Origin: Chamaelirium japonicum
Taxonomy: Eukaryota > Streptophyta > Magnoliopsida > Liliales > Melanthiaceae
DNA: 64,000 nt
Direction of reading: 5' to 3'
Assembly (NCBI GenBank): GCA_947650365.1
Contig: OX393549.1
Location: 97,894,016 to 97,958,015 of the forward strand
The position numbers and the translations under genes are program-made. This document shows positions 59,311 through 64,000 of the stretch, piece after piece. The notes under the pieces were generated by a model. The model searched no databases. It was not told the origin of the DNA and saw only the letters and a program-made list of their open reading frames with translations. Positions within the stretch are counted from its first letter, which is position 1. Every line of letters starts with the position of its first letter.

Positions 59311-60914
59311 AATAAAGATTAACATTAATTACTATGATTATCATATTCCACATATAAAGGAATGTTGTAGAAAACAAGTGACATGCCATGGACAAAAGCC
59401 TATTAATACTCAGTATTAATAGGATCCTTTTAGAAACCACTTGCCAAGGTAGAGCGGGTTCTATGGAACCGTCATGCGCCTTGCCAAGCTTTTCTAAAAA
59501 GGTACTAATTGCTTAAATACAACTAATGCAGAGAATAACATATTATGCACATGGAACACAAGATAAATATACAGTATAGAGTCTGTTATAATTAAGGACA
59601 ATTCTGTCCTTATTTGTAAACCAGATATTGCAAATTGGTCCCTTAGGGGTTAAACAGTTAAATACATAAACAGTGTGTATGAAATAGTAAAATCTGACCG
59701 TACCAATGCGTCCAGAATATTTCAGATACCCAAGATCCATATATGGATCGAACAATTTGGCTATAGATCGGGTTTACGAAGCAGAATTGAAATGAATGGT
59801 ATATATCAAAACAGGCAATCATATATATGTGAGTGCATATAAGAATGGACGGGTCAGATCTGTAAATTACAGTCGGGTCGGGCCTCCTATATAGCAGTCG
59901 GGTCGGGTCTACTGTAGTCAGTCGGGTCTGCTGTATAGCAGTCGGGTCTGCTGTATAGCAGTCGGGTCTGCTTATACAGCTGAGTCGGGTCGGATTTAGC
60001 CATTAAATGGCTAACGGGTTTGGGGATGCAAAGGTCGGGTTCGGATGTAATCGGGCTTTAAAAACCTAATAAGGTGAACACTGTTCATCTTCTCCGATTA
60101 AACCGGAGAGATAAAAAAAAAACCGAACTACTGAAAACATGATACCGCCAGCCCGTGCGCCGACCTCAGCCGGTCGCGTGCGTCGCCGGCCACCGCCGTT
60201 CACGTGCGTCGCCCGCAGCCCCGCAGCCACTACCGCTCAAGCGCTTAGCCCACCTGACTTCGCGTGTGCAGCCCGCCGCTGCAGTTTTGCCCGGAGCTCG
60301 TCGTCGAACACCGTATGGAGTCCGACGCCGGTCCTGTCACGCGCAGTTATGCCCATCGTCGAGGGACGAAACGGTTAGCACAGCACCACAGGATGCTGGG
60401 TGGTTTGGCAGGGTGGTCGGGGATGATGCTCGGCCATCACCGATTGGTGGTAGGTGGCGATTGGACGCCACCTTGCTGTAGGGACGCCGGGCACAATGGA
60501 ACCAGCAATCACAGCAAGAGGGGAGCACAGATATGGCTGGTTGGCAAGGTGGTACGTGGTCATGTTCCACCTTGCTGCAGGCCATGGGGCACAAGATTCG
60601 CACCGGCAGGAAGAGGGAGGGGAAGCCTACCTTTTGCTGTCGGTTGGGGACTCCGCCTCTTCTGGATCGGCTGCCGCCAGCAGAGAAGCGACAAGTGGAG
60701 GGTTTTGCTGAAGGGGTTCCGATCGGCTGGGTGAGAGAAGGTCTCTCGCTCTCTCTCGTCGTGCCGGGCTGGAATGGGTCGCTCGTGGCCGAGAGGTTGC
60801 GAGAGCCGTCGTCGGGTCGCGGGGGCCGATCCAGACGACGGGATCGTGCAACTCCGATCTCTCTTCTCTCTCCCTCCTCTTTGCTACGAGATCTATCTCT
60901 ATCGGCGCCGTTTT
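59311..60914 (-). other. Copia 5' leader with tandem GTCGGGTCTGCTGTATAGCA repeats
   Basis: 1.6 kb between the primer binding site and gag. It includes repeats of GTCGGGTCTGCTGTATAGCA at about 59868-59990 and a GC-rich segment at about 60140-60900 with overlapping ORFs on both strands. No recognised protein. The leader is unusually long for so small an element. Confidence 0.6.
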
Positions 60915-60931
60915 AGAACTCGTGCTGATAA
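60915..60931 (-). promoter_or_regulatory. Copia primer binding site (putative)
   Basis: On the minus strand, two bases inside the LTR, the sequence is TTATCAGCACGAGTTC. It differs from the TGGTATCAGAGC site used by the other elements here. The tRNA is not assigned. Confidence 0.6.
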
Positions 60932-60933
60932 CG

Positions 60934-61090
60934 TGTTGCGAAAAGTGTTCACATATTATTAACACAAGACCCCTATATATAGGCATAATCGGAGGTTGGG
61001 ATAGAGACGGGGTAAATCTCTAAATCCCAATAATCCAGGGGTCTTTATCCGGTGGGCATCCATATCCGATGCAACCACCGTTTCATAACA
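60934..61090 (-). repeat. Copia 5' LTR
   Basis: Identical to 54194-54350 over all 157 bp and followed by ATTCT at 61091-61095. Confidence 0.95.
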
Positions 61091-61095
61091 ATTCT

Positions 61096-62865
61096 CACTC
61101 AGTAGCTATTGGCAAAATCCACATAGCGAATGAAGAGGGGGAGAAATCAACGGTCAAACTACACGATCGATTCCATCGGACAGACCCCAGGCTTGCGGGC
61201 ATCCATCCATGCATGTCAGATCATCCCTCCACATGAAATCCAAGCCGTGGGGTTGTAAGGTGGAGGGGTGTAGATATAGGGGAAGACGGCCGGGGTTGGA
61301 TGGTTATGTACACCCTCGTACGTGGTGACCACGTATCCCGGGTCGTCCCGGTCTCTTTCCACTCGCTTCTTCACTCCGCAACCCTCGGTGGAGCATCGGT
61401 AATAGTTCCTGCAATATTAGATTTCACATCATTTTAGATCTCATTGGCCTGCAAATAAGAAAAATAAAAAAAATCTAGATAAATGATGTTTGATGCATAG
61501 TAACAATATTATTCGAATAATTAAAAATTTATGAATAATTCATGAATTTAAAAAAAACAAACAAACAAATTATTCTTTGAATTATCCGGCAACATGGATC
61601 ACATTTGCGCAACTCCTGAATTAGCCATGAATAGTTTACAAATTTTATAAATAGTTAATAAATTTCTCTTTTTTGTGTGCTATCTATTTTATTTTTGTTA
61701 TAAATATATATTTTTATATCAATTAATATAGAATTATTAATGTAATATAATATATTTTATGTCTTATATATCGGAACTTCATCCGACCTTTTTTCGAATT
61801 TTTTGAACTTTGAATTTTGCCGGGGATAATCCGACCGAGCAACTTAAAATGAATGGAGCCCTAGCATCTACTTATTGGTGGGACTATGGGCCATGAGATG
61901 CACCCTAGGGGATATCACCAGCTGTCGTCGTTGTCCTACGGACAACCATGTCCCGCCAGCCATTGTCCATCACCCTGCTGCTAATCATTGCCCTGCTACT
62001 CCACGAACCATCTGCCGTCATTAACCACCACTCTCGCAGACCACCACCCGCCTCCCGTCGGCCACCACTCAATGCTATCACCCATCTACGGCCCACCACC
62101 AACACGCAAATATTATAAATAATAAAAATTTCTAGATAATTGGTGTTTGATGCAACGATGGTACAGAATGGATTCACTCTTATCCGACAGGTGATCATAA
62201 AGTCTTCACCTGAATCATGGTCATCCTTAGCATTAAGTATTTCGGCCAACACCCAAGTCAATCCCCCAATGCTGATGGTGACTTGGAATGGCGATCACAG
62301 TGCAACACAGGTCATATCATGCCACATCCCACCGCACGGAAAACTGGCCCCCACCAGATGTTAAGAGTATCACGCTCTCTCTATTTGGTTCATTTTAAGG
62401 GCATGTATGTCATTTTGCAACCCCAACACCCAAAACCTCTCTCCCCGCCGCACCCCCTCCCCCCCCCCCCCCCCCCCCCCCAATCAATTTTTTCCTTCCA
62501 ACGTATGGTTTAATATAAGTGATGTTGTAGATAATATGATGATTGTTTTATTTTTTAATAGGAGACAAATAATAAGATGTAGCTTTATCAAATTTATCTC
62601 ATATATATTCTAAATTTTTCATTCAAAATCTTGCTTTCAAAACTTTTGACCAAATGAAACTGTGTTTTCATCCTTTTTTCACTCCAAAGTAATCTTCTGT
62701 TGATGAGAATTTTAGTCCTACATTACTTGGGGGAAGTAAGATGGGTATATATATATATGGAAGACTCTCTAGCTCTATCACTTGTATTGAGTGACACCAT
62801 GAGGGTTTTGTTGCGTAAATGAGCCATTATCTTAGTGTAAAATTTGCATTTAGTATGATCGCATC
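61096..62865. other. Intergenic sequence
   Basis: No supported gene. It includes AT-rich DNA (61430-61760), a segment with GGCCATGAGATGCACCC near 61890 that recalls the dispersed repeat, and a 24-base C tract at 62459-62482. ORFs at 61905-62513 have no family features. Confidence 0.45.
62459..62482. repeat. Poly-C tract
   Basis: Twenty-four C bases after CACCCCCTCC-like sequence. Confidence 0.9.
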
Positions 62866-63431
62866 TAGGGGTGGCAATTCTTGATCCGACCTAAAGTTAG
62901 CAGGTTTGGGTTTGGCCTAAACGGGTTCGGGTCATAAAAAGTCGACTCGATTGACCCGTTTATTTAATGGGTCAGGTTCGGGTTTGTACTTATAATCCAA
63001 GTGACCCGACTTGACCCGTTTACCAAATGGGTCGTGTCAACCAGACCCGAGCCAACTCGAACCGACCTGAACCAATCCGACCCAACACGGTCCAATCCGG
63101 CCCGTCTGACCCAACCCGACAGGTTTACATGAGTTCTGTTGACCCAACCCGAGCCAACCCGACCCGACCCGACCTAAACCAATCCGACCCAACACGGCCC
63201 AATCCGGCCCGTCTGACCCAACCCGACAGGTTTACATGGGTTATGTTGACCCAACCCGAGCCAACCCGACCCGACACGACCTGACTTGTTTAGTAAACAG
63301 GTTAAACGGGTCGGGTCGGGTTTGGGTTTAAGTTTTTGACCCATTTATTAAATGGGTTGGGTTCGGGTTGGGTGTTTTGCCCTTATACCTATGTCTCAAC
63401 CCGACCCGACCCTGACCTATTGCCACCCCTA
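62866..63431. mobile_element. hAT-like non-autonomous element with 8-bp target duplication
   Basis: Ends TAGGGGTGGCAAT and ATTGCCACCCCTA are perfect inverted repeats. ATCGCATC flanks both sides (62858-62865 and 63432-63439). The interior holds GACCCAACCCGAGCC-type repeats, including an approximately 108-bp unit twice near 63057-63270. Confidence 0.92.
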
Positions 63432-63439
63432 ATCGCATC

Positions 63440-64000
63440 GACGCTAGGAGCTGAGGCCTTTTCAAATTTTGGCTATGTTGGCAATCAAGGGGTGCCTCGG
63501 GTTCTATAAAAGAAGGCACATACCAACTCTGAAAATACATTATAAAACATATCTTATCTTTTTTTCCTCCTACAAACAATTCCATGCATGTTAAAATTAT
63601 TCTAAATGTGTCTGAGTTCCAAGAGTGATTTCTTCACAGTTGCTAAGTGAGGAACCACAAAGACTTGTCATATCCACGGAGCGATTCACTCTAGTAACCC
63701 TATAATAATTAATCTTACTTTATGAGAGGAGATTAATAACGTACTAAAGAAAGTGTTATGATGCGTGCTTCGAGCCTAGATGAAGCTCATCTTATCATTT
63801 GTCTTCTACCAAAAATAAAACCACTCTTATTTCTGAAATATCATTTATATTAAGCAACACTTTCGTGTGCACCAACGGTGTTGGTCGCAAGACTCGCAAC
63901 ATGCCCAGACGATCGTGACGATTTCTGAAATATCATTTATACTTCTTTCCTGGACTGGTGTCTAGACTATTAAGCCAACTCGATCTATAGAGAATATGAC
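63440..64000. other. Intergenic sequence
   Basis: No gene, terminal repeat or array recognised up to the window end. Confidence 0.4.

Larger units (their letters stand above)
54194..61090 (-). mobile_element. Ty1/copia retrotransposon, complete but coding-defective
   Basis: Two identical 157-bp LTRs (54194-54350 and 60934-61090) are flanked by ATTCT on both sides (54189-54193 and 61091-61095). A polypurine tract and primer binding site sit at the correct inner borders. Domain order protease-integrase-reverse transcriptase-RNase H identifies Ty1/copia. Pol has four in-frame stops and gag is frameshifted. Identical LTRs show very recent insertion despite the dead genes. Confidence 0.95.

Noticed and set aside
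60139..60986. GC-rich ORFs as a captured host gene in the copia leader
   Set aside because: Overlapping frames on both strands, low-complexity composition and no recognised domain; reported only as leader sequence.

Overview
The window is nuclear DNA of a flowering plant. The evidence is a multi-exon plant RAB7-type GTPase gene (RABG3 class), plant LTR-retrotransposon lineages (Tat-type Ty3/gypsy, Ty1/copia, a Cassandra TRIM) and many short inverted-repeat elements. I cannot name the species. Only one host gene is clear; most of the rest is transposable-element DNA and microsatellite.

Layout. 1-843: a Cassandra TRIM carrying a 5S rRNA-derived segment, cut by the window edge. 844-5914: part of a large minus-strand LTR element with a putative 4.1-kb LTR and a tRNA-iMet-type primer binding site. 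6510-28567: a three-layer nest. An old, collapsed Tat-like element (C) was invaded by element B (6782-26252), and the left LTR of B was then invaded by a young, almost intact Tat element A (6979-20632). A has 822-bp LTRs, an ACCTT target duplication and minus-strand gag-protease and pol. These lie in one frame separated by a single UAG in a tobamovirus-type leaky context (UAG CAA UCA). On its opposite strand A carries a spliced additional ORF, and next to its 3' LTR a large 118-bp tandem array. C retains a decayed copy of the same antisense ORF.

28568-29960: GC-rich dispersed repeats. 30245-44864: the RABG3 gene, seven exons and 206 codons over 14.6 kb. Its large introns hold a 317-codon ORF of unknown nature, a LINE 3' fragment, a PIF-type MITE and a long foldback in an AT microsatellite. 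45600-53200: a cluster of foldback elements, several lying inside or against (AT)n/(TC)n tracts. 53541-53990 and 62866-63431: two related hAT-like elements, each with perfect 8-bp target duplications. 54194-61090: a Ty1/copia element with identical 157-bp LTRs and an ATTCT duplication, yet with four premature stops in pol and a broken gag.

The parts do not form a pathway. The host gene encodes a late-endosome/vacuole trafficking GTPase. The points most worth following up are the gag-UAG-pol recoding site, the intron-containing antisense ORF that persists inside a retroelement, the different tandem arrays in each layer of the nest, the unknown intronic ORF, and the association of foldback elements with AT microsatellites.
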